A stretch of 64,000 bases of DNA from Candidatus Saccharimonadota bacterium (GTDB lineage Bacteria > Patescibacteriota > Saccharimonadia > Saccharimonadales > UBA4665), in contig PLTT01000002.1 of assembly GCA_003164595.1 (NCBI GenBank), positions 1 to 64,000 of the forward strand, written 5' to 3'. Under the pieces are notes generated by a model. The model was given only the letters and a program-made list of their open reading frames with translations, was not told the origin of the DNA and searched no databases. This document shows, piece by piece, positions 13,490-22,223 of the stretch (its first letter is position 1; every line of letters starts with the position of its first letter). The translations under genes were made by a program, and so were the position numbers.

Positions 13490-15772
13490 ATGGCAAAAAA
13501 TTTAGTTATCGTTGAAAGCCCAGCCAAGGCCAAGACTATTGAGAAGTATCTCGGAAAAGACTATTCAGTAATGAGTAGCTTCGGGCATATTCGTGATCTA
13601 CCCAAAAAAGGCCTTAGTATAGATATTGACAATGATTTTGCGCCTCATTACGAGGTCAGTCCAGAAAAAAAGAAAGTTGTTGGCGACCTCAAAAAAGCTT
13701 CCAAGACAGCTACCGTATGGCTAGCGAGCGATGAGGACCGAGAAGGTGAGGCAATAGCCTGGCATCTTTGCATGGCGCTTGGCTTGAAACCTGAAAGCAC
13801 AAAACGCATCGTATTCCACGAGATTACCAAACCGGCCATAGAAAATGCCATTAAACACCCTAGATTTGTTGATATGAAAATGGTAGATGCCCAGCAAGCC
13901 CGCCGCATTCTGGATAGGCTTGTCGGCTATGAGCTATCCCCAGTCCTGTGGAAAAAAGTCAGGACCGGACTAAGCGCCGGAAGAGTTCAATCGGTTGCCG
14001 TAAGGCTTTGTGTTGAGCGCGAAAGAGAAATTCGGGCCTTCCAGCCGCAGTCGTCTTATAAGATAACTGCCATATTTGATGTCGAGGGAGCCGAGCTGCC
14101 AGCAGAACTGAACGCTAAGTTGAAAGATAAAGCGCTGGCCAAGGACTTTATTAATGACGCGAAAGATAGCGTCTTCACCATAAGCGATATTAGTAAGAAA
14201 CCTGCAACTAGAAGCCCAAGCGCACCTTTTACCACCAGCACGTTACAGCAGGAAGCCTCACGACGCCTTGGCTATAGCGTTAGACAGACTATGCAACTTG
14301 CACAAAGATTATATGAGCAGGGTCACATAACCTATATGCGTACTGACAGCACTATAATATCAACACAGGCAATCAAGGGCGCAGAGGATTATATTAAGAG
14401 TAAGTATGGTAATGAATATCATAAGATGCGCCAATTTCAAACGAAGAATCAGTCCGCCCAGGAAGCACATGAAGCAATTCGCCCAACAGATTTTAAACAT
14501 CTGAGCGCAGGTGAGGGTAGCCAGGAGAGCAAGATCTATCAGCTGATTTGGCAACGCGCCCTCGCTAGCCAGATGGCTGAAGCCAATATTGAACGAACTG
14601 AGGTTATTATCGCCCTAGATAAACGTCCAGAAACACTGGTAGCGAAAGGCGAAGTACTAAGGTTTGATGGTTATATGAAGGTTTATGGCGGTGCAAAAGA
14701 GAACGTCATACTCCCAGCCGTAGATAAAGGCGACAAGCTTAAGCTGCAGTCAATGGAAGCCAACGAAACATTTTCAAAACCACCAGCACGATATAATGAG
14801 GCAAGTTTAGTGCGTAAATTAGAAGAACTAGGGATAGGAAGACCAAGTACATACGCGCCTACTATTTCTGTTATACAGAACAGAGGATACATTGAAAAAA
14901 TCGATTTGGAGGGCGAAACCAGAACGCTTCAAGTCATTCGACTGCAGGATGGAAAAATTACAGAAGAAGATAAAAAGGATAATTACGGCGCCGACAGATC
15001 AAAACTAGTCCCAACGTCCATCGCCGAAGTAACCACAGATTTTCTCGTAAAGTATTTCCCGGATATAATTGATTATCACTTTACCGCAACTATAGAGAAT
15101 AGCTTCGACGAGATAGCTAGCGGGAACGAAGAGTGGACAAAGGTTATCAAAGATTTTTACGAATCATTTCATCCTCTCGTAGATAAGTCAGAATCTGTTA
15201 GTAGACAAGAAGTCAGTCAAATAAGAGAACTTGGCATAGACCCCAAAACCAAGAAGCTTGTTTTTGCCAGATTTGGCAAATATGGGCCAATGCTACAGCT
15301 TGGTGACAACGAGGATGAGGCGGAAAAACCACAATTCGCTCCTTTGCCGGCCGGATCTAGGCTAGAGACAATCGAACTATCTGAAGCACTCCCAATGTTT
15401 GAGCTACCAAGAAGCGTAGGGAAGACACCTGACGGACAAGAGATCATCACTAATATTGGTCGTTTCGGACCATATATTAAAGTAGGTGACAAGTTTGTTT
15501 CAATTAAGCCCCTAGACCCTCACACCATCACCCTAGAAGAAGCTCTTGAAGTATATGGTACTAAAGTGAAGGCAGACCTAGATAAATATATAACAACCTT
15601 TGAAAGTGGGATTAAAGTAGTTAAAGGTCAATACGGCCCATACATCACGGATGGCAAGAAGAACGCTAAAATCCCTAAAGACACAGACCCAACAACGCTC
15701 ACAGAAAAAGAGTGTAAAGAATTATTATCAAAAGCACCCGCTAGAAAAAAATTCCAACGTCGAAAAACATAA
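13490..15772 (+). CDS. topA: DNA topoisomerase I
   Basis: A type IA topoisomerase that relaxes negative supercoils. The TOPRIM domain carries SDEDREGE (about 79-86). GLSAGRVQSVAVRL (about 163-176) is the typical domain-I/III motif. The catalytic Tyr282 is in ITYMRTDS. Domain II/IV helices follow. The C-terminus has three short repeats (GKYGPML, GRFGPYI, GQYGPYI) and a basic tail, but no four-Cys zinc ribbons, so it is the zinc-less form. The 760-residue length fits. The start is set by a promoter seven bases upstream. Confidence 0.97.
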   Translation: MAKNLVIVESPAKAKTIEKYLGKDYSVMSSFGHIRDLPKKGLSIDIDNDFAPHYEVSPEKKKVVGDLKKASKTATVWLASDEDREGEAIAWHLCMALGLKPESTKRIVFHEITKPAIENAIKHPRFVDMKMVDAQQARRILDRLVGYELSPVLWKKVRTGLSAGRVQSVAVRLCVEREREIRAFQPQSSYKITAIFDVEGAELPAELNAKLKDKALAKDFINDAKDSVFTISDISKKPATRSPSAPFTTSTLQQEASRRLGYSVRQTMQLAQRLYEQGHITYMRTDSTIISTQAIKGAEDYIKSKYGNEYHKMRQFQTKNQSAQEAHEAIRPTDFKHLSAGEGSQESKIYQLIWQRALASQMAEANIERTEVIIALDKRPETLVAKGEVLRFDGYMKVYGGAKENVILPAVDKGDKLKLQSMEANETFSKPPARYNEASLVRKLEELGIGRPSTYAPTISVIQNRGYIEKIDLEGETRTLQVIRLQDGKITEEDKKDNYGADRSKLVPTSIAEVTTDFLVKYFPDIIDYHFTATIENSFDEIASGNEEWTKVIKDFYESFHPLVDKSESVSRQEVSQIRELGIDPKTKKLVFARFGKYGPMLQLGDNEDEAEKPQFAPLPAGSRLETIELSEALPMFELPRSVGKTPDGQEIITNIGRFGPYIKVGDKFVSIKPLDPHTITLEEALEVYGTKVKADLDKYITTFESGIKVVKGQYGPYITDGKKNAKIPKDTDPTTLTEKECKELLSKAPARKKFQRRKT

Positions 15773-15907
15773 GATAGTAGACAAAAGCACTACATCTATC
15801 CACAAATTGCTATCTTGTCTAGCTTATTTTCTGCTCATATCGCTAGACCATAGACTATGCATAAACGTCCACTGCGTGTTACAATATTATTAAGACACGA
15901 GGGGGTG

Positions 15908-15936
15908 TTGACATTTAGACCGATTAGTTTTATAAT
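15908..15936 (+). promoter_or_regulatory. Consensus sigma-70 promoter of the region-4/HARE-HTH gene
   Basis: TTGACA at 15908-15913, a 17-base spacer, TATAAT at 15931-15936. The transcript start near 15943 gives a leader of about 36 bases before ATG 15979, unlike the leaderless genes nearby. Confidence 0.75.
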
Positions 15937-15978
15937 TAAGACTATAATCATCAATTAAAGTAGGTAAGACCGGGAATT

Positions 15979-17019
15979 ATGACAAATAAAGCAGTAACCA
16001 ATGAACTGAATGTCAAGCAAGTTGTATCCGATATACTCGATACGATTGAGCGAGAACGAGAGCGAGAAATCGTTTCGCGCCGTTTTGGGCTGTTTGATCG
16101 AAAAGAGACCCTCGAGCAAATCGGGGAACTACTTGGTATTACCCGTGAACGAGTTCGACAGCTTGAAAAGGTGATTGTTACACGCCTAAAAACTAATGCG
16201 GCGAATTTACCACATATCGAAGATGCACAGAACATTTTTATTACAGCTCTCGAAGCAGCAGGGAAAGCAGCTCGCGTTAGTGACCTCACATCAAAAGTAG
16301 TTGCTGATGACAGTCGTTTAGAACAGTCCCGAGTGGCCTTTATAGCAGAATTATGCCCCAAGCTCGTAGTTATTAACGAGAATGACTTCTATTACAACGC
16401 TGTGGGCATCCTTGAGGCTCACGACGAGAAGGCAATGAAAGACCAAATTACTCGGATTATTGCCACTATAAAGGCAGTAGGCAAGCCAACAACGATTGAT
16501 AAGATCGCTACAGAAGCAAAGATAAAGAGTCCTGCTCATGCAGCAGCTCTTGCCAGTATCTCAAAGGACCTAGCAACTCTAAATGGTCAGTGGGGACTTA
16601 TTAAATGGCCAATGGTTAATCCCCGTAACATCCGGGACAAGATCTACGTTATCCTAAAGGAAAATGGTACTCACATGCACTTTAATGAAATTGCAGAAGC
16701 CATCAAGGACAGTTCATTCAAGCGTAAAGATGTCACGACTCAGGCAATTCACAACGAGCTAATTAAAGATAAGCGATTCGTCCTAATTGGCCGCGGAATC
16801 TACGCTCTAAAAGAATGGGGTTATAAGAAAGGTACAGTGTCCGACATTATAGCCCAAGTACTTCGTGATGCCGGTGAACCTTTACATAGAGACGAAATCG
16901 TAAAACGAGTACTTCAGAGCCGATTTGTTAAAGAAACAACGATCCTGCTTAACTTACAGGGCAAGCCACAGTTTAAACGTGTAGCCAAAGCAACTTATAC
17001 TCTCGCAGAGCCAGCATAA
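15979..17019 (+). CDS. Sigma-70 region-4-like and HARE-HTH DNA-binding protein
   Basis: Residues ~20-68 match sigma-70 region 4, with the -35-reading helix-turn-helix (LEQIGELLGITRERVRQLEK). No regions 1-3 are present, so it cannot be a complete sigma factor. Residues ~75-200 look like winged-helix repeats. Residues ~215-275 resemble a HARE-HTH domain (NGTHMHFNEIAEAI, then RFVLIGRGIYAL), the fold found in RNA-polymerase delta. A final winged-helix-like unit covers ~285-346. It is probably a transcription factor that touches RNA polymerase or -35 DNA. Whether it replaces RpoE (delta) is unknown. It has its own strong promoter and an isolated position. Confidence 0.75.
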   Translation: MTNKAVTNELNVKQVVSDILDTIEREREREIVSRRFGLFDRKETLEQIGELLGITRERVRQLEKVIVTRLKTNAANLPHIEDAQNIFITALEAAGKAARVSDLTSKVVADDSRLEQSRVAFIAELCPKLVVINENDFYYNAVGILEAHDEKAMKDQITRIIATIKAVGKPTTIDKIATEAKIKSPAHAAALASISKDLATLNGQWGLIKWPMVNPRNIRDKIYVILKENGTHMHFNEIAEAIKDSSFKRKDVTTQAIHNELIKDKRFVLIGRGIYALKEWGYKKGTVSDIIAQVLRDAGEPLHRDEIVKRVLQSRFVKETTILLNLQGKPQFKRVAKATYTLAEPA

Positions 17020-17044
17020 TAACAGATTAACGACCCCTGTTATT
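17018..17044 (+). terminator. Hairpin directly behind the region-4/HARE-HTH gene
   Basis: AATAACAG (17018-17025) pairs perfectly with CTGTTATT (17037-17044) across an 11-base loop that begins at the stop codon. It is followed by TAAAAAAA rather than a U-run, so it is a weak terminator at best. Confidence 0.4.
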
Positions 17045-17847
17045 TAAAAAAATAGATTTATTGATGTATAGACACTGTACAAAATGCGAACAGTGAAATA
17101 TAGATAATATAGAAATAGCAAAGGCTTAAATTGCCATGGAATAAATAGGGCTAGGCAATGTGGTGGCTAGGGCAATATTAAATATCGAAAATAGCAGGTC
17201 ATTTAAAAAAATATAGTGACATGGTGCATAGCAGAGACTGAGACAAACATATAGACACGACGTCGCACAATGTATATTTTGCGACTCTCGTATATCTTAA
17301 ATAGATGATAGTGATTACCACTGCTGTAGGGGAGTTTTTATCTATTTAGCCCTAATGCCTAGATATTTAAGTTAGCTCACCGTCAAACTACTACGCTCAT
17401 TATCGTTAACGTCCATTAAAGTCCTCTGAGGCCCTTAATCTACCAAAATGGCTCTAGCGTCCCTCATTCAATCCATACGCTAGTCTATAAATATCACATT
17501 TGACTTATCCACAGCTATGTCGTGAAATACTTGCTTTTTCATTGTTTTATATTAAACTACTATTTTTTTAGTAGTACCCTGCTTTTCTACTAAAAACACG
17601 AAAATTTGACATTACGTTATTTATATATGTATGTATAGTTTTTTTAGATATTTTCAATTTACTACATAACTGAACAAAATACGAACTAGGGGAAGTGAGG
17701 GGATTATCTAATCTAATTATAGCTAACAGAAATTCTTTTCAGCCCCATACCTATCCCTTGTAAGATATCCATGACCGACACTGTTTAAGATGTATCCATC
17801 CCCCGTTCCCCCGTCCTGCTGCTCATCCCTGTTAAACAGAGACGTTT
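17045..17847. other. Long noncoding stretch between convergent genes
   Basis: About 800 bases without a credible gene. It contains several short inverted repeats: GTCGCA/TGCGAC at about 17261-17287, CTAGCGT/ACGCTAG at about 17454-17483, and ACTACTA/TAGTAGT at 17556-17575 with a six-T loop. There is one perfect DnaA-box-like TTATCCACA at 17505-17513, and AT-rich tracts near 17530-17660. One DnaA box is not enough for an origin. It may hide a small RNA or be decayed DNA. Confidence 0.5.
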
Positions 17848-18777
17848 TTATTTATAAAATACCCTTCCCACCACCATGGCATCAATATAATCAGAAGGTG
17901 TTATCTGATTATTGGTTAAGTATTCTCTTGTGGCGAGGTATGTTCCTATCTGTTGAGCAGCGTCATTATAGTCTTCTAGGTTGAACCTTATATAGTAGGG
18001 TTCGCCAGCAATATAAACATCAAGCTCGCGTGACTGGCTGGGAAGTGTCATCGATGCAATGATAATGTTTTTGGCCGACAATTGATTTGCGACTATCTCC
18101 ATAAAGCTTATGTCCGTTGGGGACATCGGGGTTTGGCCTACAACATACTCTATGCCGGTCTCGTCAATTACTTTCGGCAAGGTGTTCTTTGGCCAAGCAG
18201 AGATGCTGCTGGCCAGCACGCGTCCATTTGTTGCAACGAGGAAGCTCCCAGATTGACCCTGACTAGTAACAATCAGTGCCGGCTGAGCCGGTATCACGGT
18301 TATCGTCGGCTGATTACCTACCAAGGGTAATGAAACTGAAACATTGGCCAGTTCGGGAAATTCTTTCTCTAATTTAGAGACTATAGCGTGCGTACTAATG
18401 GTAATTTTAGTTCGACTGGTTATAGAGTTCTTGAAAAGTGCATCGGCTGCTGCCTGGTACTTAGATCTAGAAACAGAGAAGAGTGACGTAGTGGAGTTAT
18501 TGCCTTCGATAACCAACTTTGGCGTTTGGCTAAGCACTAAATCATAGCCAATAAAGACCAATACCAATATTAATATAAAAGTGTTCAATGTCTGGATATA
18601 CCAAGGTCTACGTTTAATGAGTTTTGAGACATCGTTCTGCCTTAGGTCATCTGCGCGCTTACGATTACCTTCTCGATTAGAGCGAGACTCATAGTAAGAA
18701 TAACTCTTACTACGCTTTGATAGATCTGTCGATCTTTTACGTTGATTGGTAGTATCTTGGGTCTTTTTTTTGAACAT
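17848..18777 (-). CDS. ftsQ: FtsQ/DivIB-like division protein
   Basis: 309 residues. A long basic, Ser/Arg/Lys-rich cytoplasmic tail (1-~60) is followed by one transmembrane helix (~65-85, FILILVLVFIGYDLV) and a POTRA-like region starting LVIEGNNSTT. The remaining extracytoplasmic part has FtsQ-type spacing (FPELANVSVSLP, then a beta-rich domain). FtsQ bridges FtsL/FtsB and the division synthase complex. It is the last gene of the dcw cluster, five bases after murG. The call rests on position, topology and the POTRA-like segment, because FtsQ diverges quickly. A-rich bases rather than an SD precede the ATG. Confidence 0.8.
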   Translation of the reverse strand: MFKKKTQDTTNQRKRSTDLSKRSKSYSYYESRSNREGNRKRADDLRQNDVSKLIKRRPWYIQTLNTFILILVLVFIGYDLVLSQTPKLVIEGNNSTTSLFSVSRSKYQAAADALFKNSITSRTKITISTHAIVSKLEKEFPELANVSVSLPLVGNQPTITVIPAQPALIVTSQGQSGSFLVATNGRVLASSISAWPKNTLPKVIDETGIEYVVGQTPMSPTDISFMEIVANQLSAKNIIIASMTLPSQSRELDVYIAGEPYYIRFNLEDYNDAAQQIGTYLATREYLTNNQITPSDYIDAMVVGRVFYK

Positions 18778-18782
18778 AATTT

Positions 18783-19952
18783 TTATTTTTTCGAAGTTGC
18801 ATTGCTCATGATCAGGGATGCTAGTTCACAAGCGGAGTTTTGGTGCTCCAATTCCTTAGACAATTGGTTCCTTAAAGCTATGCGTTTCTCTGGTGCGTTA
18901 AGTAGATCATTGCAAACAAATGCCAATTCGGTTGGGTCTTTACTGAGCTTATCCTCATCAAGTGAGATTACGGCCTTATTTTTTGATAGAGCTATAGTAT
19001 TCTTAACTGTCCATGGCAACTGTCTAGCTGGGACAATAACACAGGCCTTGCTCTGCATAGCGAACTCAGCCAAGTTAGTGGCACTGCCCCGCCCAATGAT
19101 AATATCTGCGGCACCGCTATAACAATAGAGATTGTCAACAAAACCCTTAACAATAACCTGGCTCATTTGCTTGGGGCTCAGAACTGTTTTATATAGAGCT
19201 TCCGTCTCAGCTATATGAGCTCGACCTGCTAAGTGAACGATAGCTACTTCCCTGTTATTATCCAGAATTATAGATGAGCATTTAGCTACGATGGAATTTA
19301 ATTGTCTGGCACCATTACCACCGCCCGTTACACAAATCAGATGTTTAAATTTACCAAGACCAAGCTCTGTTTTATACTGATTCTGTAGCTCTGAGGATAC
19401 CAGAACAAAATTATGATTGATTGGCACGCCAACACTAAATGTTTTGGCGCTAGGATAAGGATATAGGTCTTTAGATAATGAAACAGCGTGAGCTTGTGCC
19501 CACCGGCTAATTAAACGATTAGCCAGACCCGGAAAGGCATCTGAGTCATGAGTAACAAACGGTATGTGTAGTTTGGCAGCCGCCAAACCAACCGGGACGC
19601 CGACAAAACCGCCTTTAATGAATATTACATCAGGGCGAATTCTGCGAAGCAAGCGGTAACTTTCAAAATATCCAATAAAAACTCTTCCGATATCACGGAA
19701 GTTTTTTAGCATAGTTGGCGCATCAAGAAGTTGCTTTAACCCTTCCCCGCTATACCGCCTAAATTTACCAGCCCGGACACTAAATACCTGATCTATATCA
19801 GCATGTTTGGCGGGTAGATCTGCCAGGCTATCGCCGCGTTGGCCAATGTAGATGAGATTAACTCCAGGTTGGAGTTGTTTAAGCTCGTGAGCTACTGCTA
19901 GCAGCGGCGTTATATGTCCGCCTGATCCGCCGCCCGTTAGGACTATTGTCAT
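18783..19952 (-). CDS. murG: UDP-GlcNAc:MurNAc-pentapeptide-pyrophosphoryl-undecaprenol transferase
   Basis: GT-B glycosyltransferase that makes lipid II at the inner face of the membrane. The N-terminal TGGGSGGH motif is at residues 6-13, and CVTGGGNGARQLN marks the C-terminal domain. IIGRGSATNLAEF carries the UDP-GlcNAc pocket. Starting at ATG 19952 gives 389 residues; the frame continues to 20042 but that would lie within ftsW, and GAGGGG just before 19952 is a strong SD. The gene overlaps the end of ftsW by about 70 bases, unusually long for a dcw junction. Confidence 0.95.
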   Translation of the reverse strand: MTIVLTGGGSGGHITPLLAVAHELKQLQPGVNLIYIGQRGDSLADLPAKHADIDQVFSVRAGKFRRYSGEGLKQLLDAPTMLKNFRDIGRVFIGYFESYRLLRRIRPDVIFIKGGFVGVPVGLAAAKLHIPFVTHDSDAFPGLANRLISRWAQAHAVSLSKDLYPYPSAKTFSVGVPINHNFVLVSSELQNQYKTELGLGKFKHLICVTGGGNGARQLNSIVAKCSSIILDNNREVAIVHLAGRAHIAETEALYKTVLSPKQMSQVIVKGFVDNLYCYSGAADIIIGRGSATNLAEFAMQSKACVIVPARQLPWTVKNTIALSKNKAVISLDEDKLSKDPTELAFVCNDLLNAPEKRIALRNQLSKELEHQNSACELASLIMSNATSKK

Positions 19953-21147
19953 AACGCATCCCCTCTCCGTTTGTATTAGCCGGCACCCGGTAAGTGGTGT
20001 ATCGAGATATCTGGAAAAGTATACCAACGGCAAAAATAACAAAAACTAGACTTGTACCACCATAGCTAATGAATGGCAGAGTAATTCCTTTTAAGGGTAG
20101 CACCCCAATCATCGCACCAATATTTATTAGAGTCTGCGACCCGAACCACGCCAGAATTCCGACAGCGAGTAACCTAGTGAAATCGTCCGGCGCTCTATCG
20201 ATGATACGCTTAATTCGTGAAAATAAAGCTACGAACAAGCCTAATATAATAACATCACCAATGAAACCAAATTTCTCGCTATAGATAGCAAATATCGAGT
20301 CATCAGATGCTTCTGGCAAATATCCATATGCCTGAACACTACGCCCCAACCCCAAACCGATCATCCCTCCTGATCCCACCGATATGAGCGCTTGGCAAGC
20401 CTGGTACCCCGTAGTCAAACAATTAGATGACGGATGAAGGTAAGTCTCAATACGCCCGAGCCTATAGGGAGCGATAGCGATAGCGATGCCAAATAAAGCT
20501 ACGACAATTAAGGCAACGAGAGCAATTCTCTTCAGAGGCATACCTGCCACAAAAGTCATACATGCAATCATTACAATCATTACCCCAGTTGACCCAAGGT
20601 CACTTTGTAAACCAGCCACAACAAATACAAGAATTAGTAGACAGCCAAGCACAGGGTAAAGCGTTTTTCTAGAATCCCCTAAAGTACCACTCCGGATTCG
20701 ATTGCTAAGAAAACCAGCTAACCAAATTAGTAATGCTATCTTTATTAGTTCTGCCGATTGAAAAGATATACCGCCAATTTGAATCCAGCGATAAGCGCCA
20801 TTAACTTCTTGTCCAAACAACCTCACAGCAATGGCAGACAGTCCGGCAATAACTATGAGTGGATTTTGTAGGCGTTTCCAAAAACTGATAGGTAGCCATA
20901 TAGCTAAGCCGAAGACAATAAACCCAATTGCAATCGAGAGTAATTGCTTATCGATAAAATAATTCTGGCCAACATTATTAGTGAGACTAAGTGCCGGACT
21001 GATTGAATAGATAACCACTACTCCTATGGTCAAGAGTATTAAAACCAGAATTAGTAAAATATAATCTGGCCGGTGACGACGTGGCCAGGCTACTGCTTGA
21101 TCGGTAGCCATACGTTGCCTAGAGCTTGACCTATCAATTTTATCCAT
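19879..21147 (-). CDS. ftsW: FtsW peptidoglycan glycosyltransferase (SEDS family)
   Basis: 422 residues with about ten membrane helices. GGISFQSAELIKIALLIWLA and LGLGRSVQAYGYLPEASDDSIFAI are the SEDS signatures, the latter leading to a conserved acidic loop. The catalytic Asp region and the ISYGGTS motif near the end are present. FtsW polymerises lipid II at the septum with the transpeptidase FtsI. The C-terminal ~30 residues are polar and reach past the murG start. The start overlaps the mraY stop by eight bases. Confidence 0.95.
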   Translation of the reverse strand: MDKIDRSSSRQRMATDQAVAWPRRHRPDYILLILVLILLTIGVVVIYSISPALSLTNNVGQNYFIDKQLLSIAIGFIVFGLAIWLPISFWKRLQNPLIVIAGLSAIAVRLFGQEVNGAYRWIQIGGISFQSAELIKIALLIWLAGFLSNRIRSGTLGDSRKTLYPVLGCLLILVFVVAGLQSDLGSTGVMIVMIACMTFVAGMPLKRIALVALIVVALFGIAIAIAPYRLGRIETYLHPSSNCLTTGYQACQALISVGSGGMIGLGLGRSVQAYGYLPEASDDSIFAIYSEKFGFIGDVIILGLFVALFSRIKRIIDRAPDDFTRLLAVGILAWFGSQTLINIGAMIGVLPLKGITLPFISYGGTSLVFVIFAVGILFQISRYTTYRVPANTNGEGMRYDNSPNGRRIRRTYNAAASSSSRA

Positions 21148-22180
21148 ACCTGCCGATTAGAAAGACGATTATTCCAAGTACGGCAGAAACCTGTCCAACT
21201 ACCCAGAATCTCATGGTAACTTTTGTCTCAGGCCAGCCAGTAGCTTCAAAATGGTGATGAATTGGGGATGATAAGAAAACTTTTTTGCCATGGCGAAGTT
21301 TACGCGAAAGTCTGTTTATAATTACGGATCCAGTCTCGGCAACATATACCAAACCAATGATCGGCAGAACATAAATCGTGTTAGTTTGCATCGCGATTAT
21401 CCCCAGCGCCGTACCAAGAGCAAAGGCCCCAACATCACCCATGAAAAAACGAGCCGGATATATGTTGAACCAAGTGTAACTTAATAACCCACCGACAACA
21501 GTTAGGCAGAAACCGGCAATACCGTATTTGCCTTCAATAAGCGCAATAACTGCATAAGCTGCGAACGAAGAGATCAACAACCCTCCTGCCAAGCCATCAA
21601 GACCATCAGTTATGTTAACGGCATTAGCTGTTGCGATGACTACAAACCAGAATAGAATGATGATTAACCAACCAAGATGAAAGTTATGTATACCCGGCAG
21701 ATAAATTGAGGTGACGTCCAGTTTTGCATAGAACCACCACCCCCCCACGAGAGCTATTAGACTGTATAGGAATAATTTTACCTTGGCTTGCATACCAGCA
21801 ATTCCACCAGTGCTATAGATGTTTAGAACATCATCAGCTAGACCTACCAGACCTGCACCCAGCATACCTGCCAGGGGCAACCAAGTTTGACTGCGTTCTA
21901 AATTAGCTGCCAAAGTTACAATAGCAATAGCTATAACAAATATTACGCCGGCCATAGTTGGTATGTGGCGCTTGTGCTTTTCGGCGTGTAATTTGTTGTA
22001 GACGGTTGAGGCCACCCCTCCCATGTCTGTAGTCCGCTGTTTCTTCCACCACTGGTAGCGGTATGCCGCTGTGGTATATATAGGGGTAATGGCCATACTC
22101 AGCAAAAAGCTTACAAAAGCTAGTAAGGATATTTTGGTTAAGGTACTGGTCTGAATTGTGATGTGTAGTATTGAATGCAT
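21140..22180 (-). CDS. mraY: Phospho-MurNAc-pentapeptide transferase
   Basis: Makes lipid I from UDP-MurNAc-pentapeptide and undecaprenyl phosphate. 346 residues with about ten membrane helices. NITDGLDGLAGG and the preceding VVIATANAVN hold the Asp-rich catalytic site. FFMGDVGAFALG and the SPIHHHFE loop near the end complete the family pattern. The ATG is preceded by ACAAAAAAT, the A-rich leader type, with no SD. It overlaps ftsW and is 43 bases after ftsI. Confidence 0.96.
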   Translation of the reverse strand: MHSILHITIQTSTLTKISLLAFVSFLLSMAITPIYTTAAYRYQWWKKQRTTDMGGVASTVYNKLHAEKHKRHIPTMAGVIFVIAIAIVTLAANLERSQTWLPLAGMLGAGLVGLADDVLNIYSTGGIAGMQAKVKLFLYSLIALVGGWWFYAKLDVTSIYLPGIHNFHLGWLIIILFWFVVIATANAVNITDGLDGLAGGLLISSFAAYAVIALIEGKYGIAGFCLTVVGGLLSYTWFNIYPARFFMGDVGAFALGTALGIIAMQTNTIYVLPIIGLVYVAETGSVIINRLSRKLRHGKKVFLSSPIHHHFEATGWPETKVTMRFWVVGQVSAVLGIIVFLIGRYG

Positions 22181-22223
22181 ATTTTTTGTTGTCTAAAGCT
22201 ATATTAGATTATACCATCGTTTC

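Noticed and set aside
17045-17847. Origin of replication
   Set aside because: Only one perfect DnaA box, and no dnaA, dnaN or gyrase genes nearby.
18742-19122. Plus-strand frames opposite murG, secA, proS, der and others
   Set aside because: They lie inside strongly conserved genes on the other strand and have no recognisable domains or start signals.
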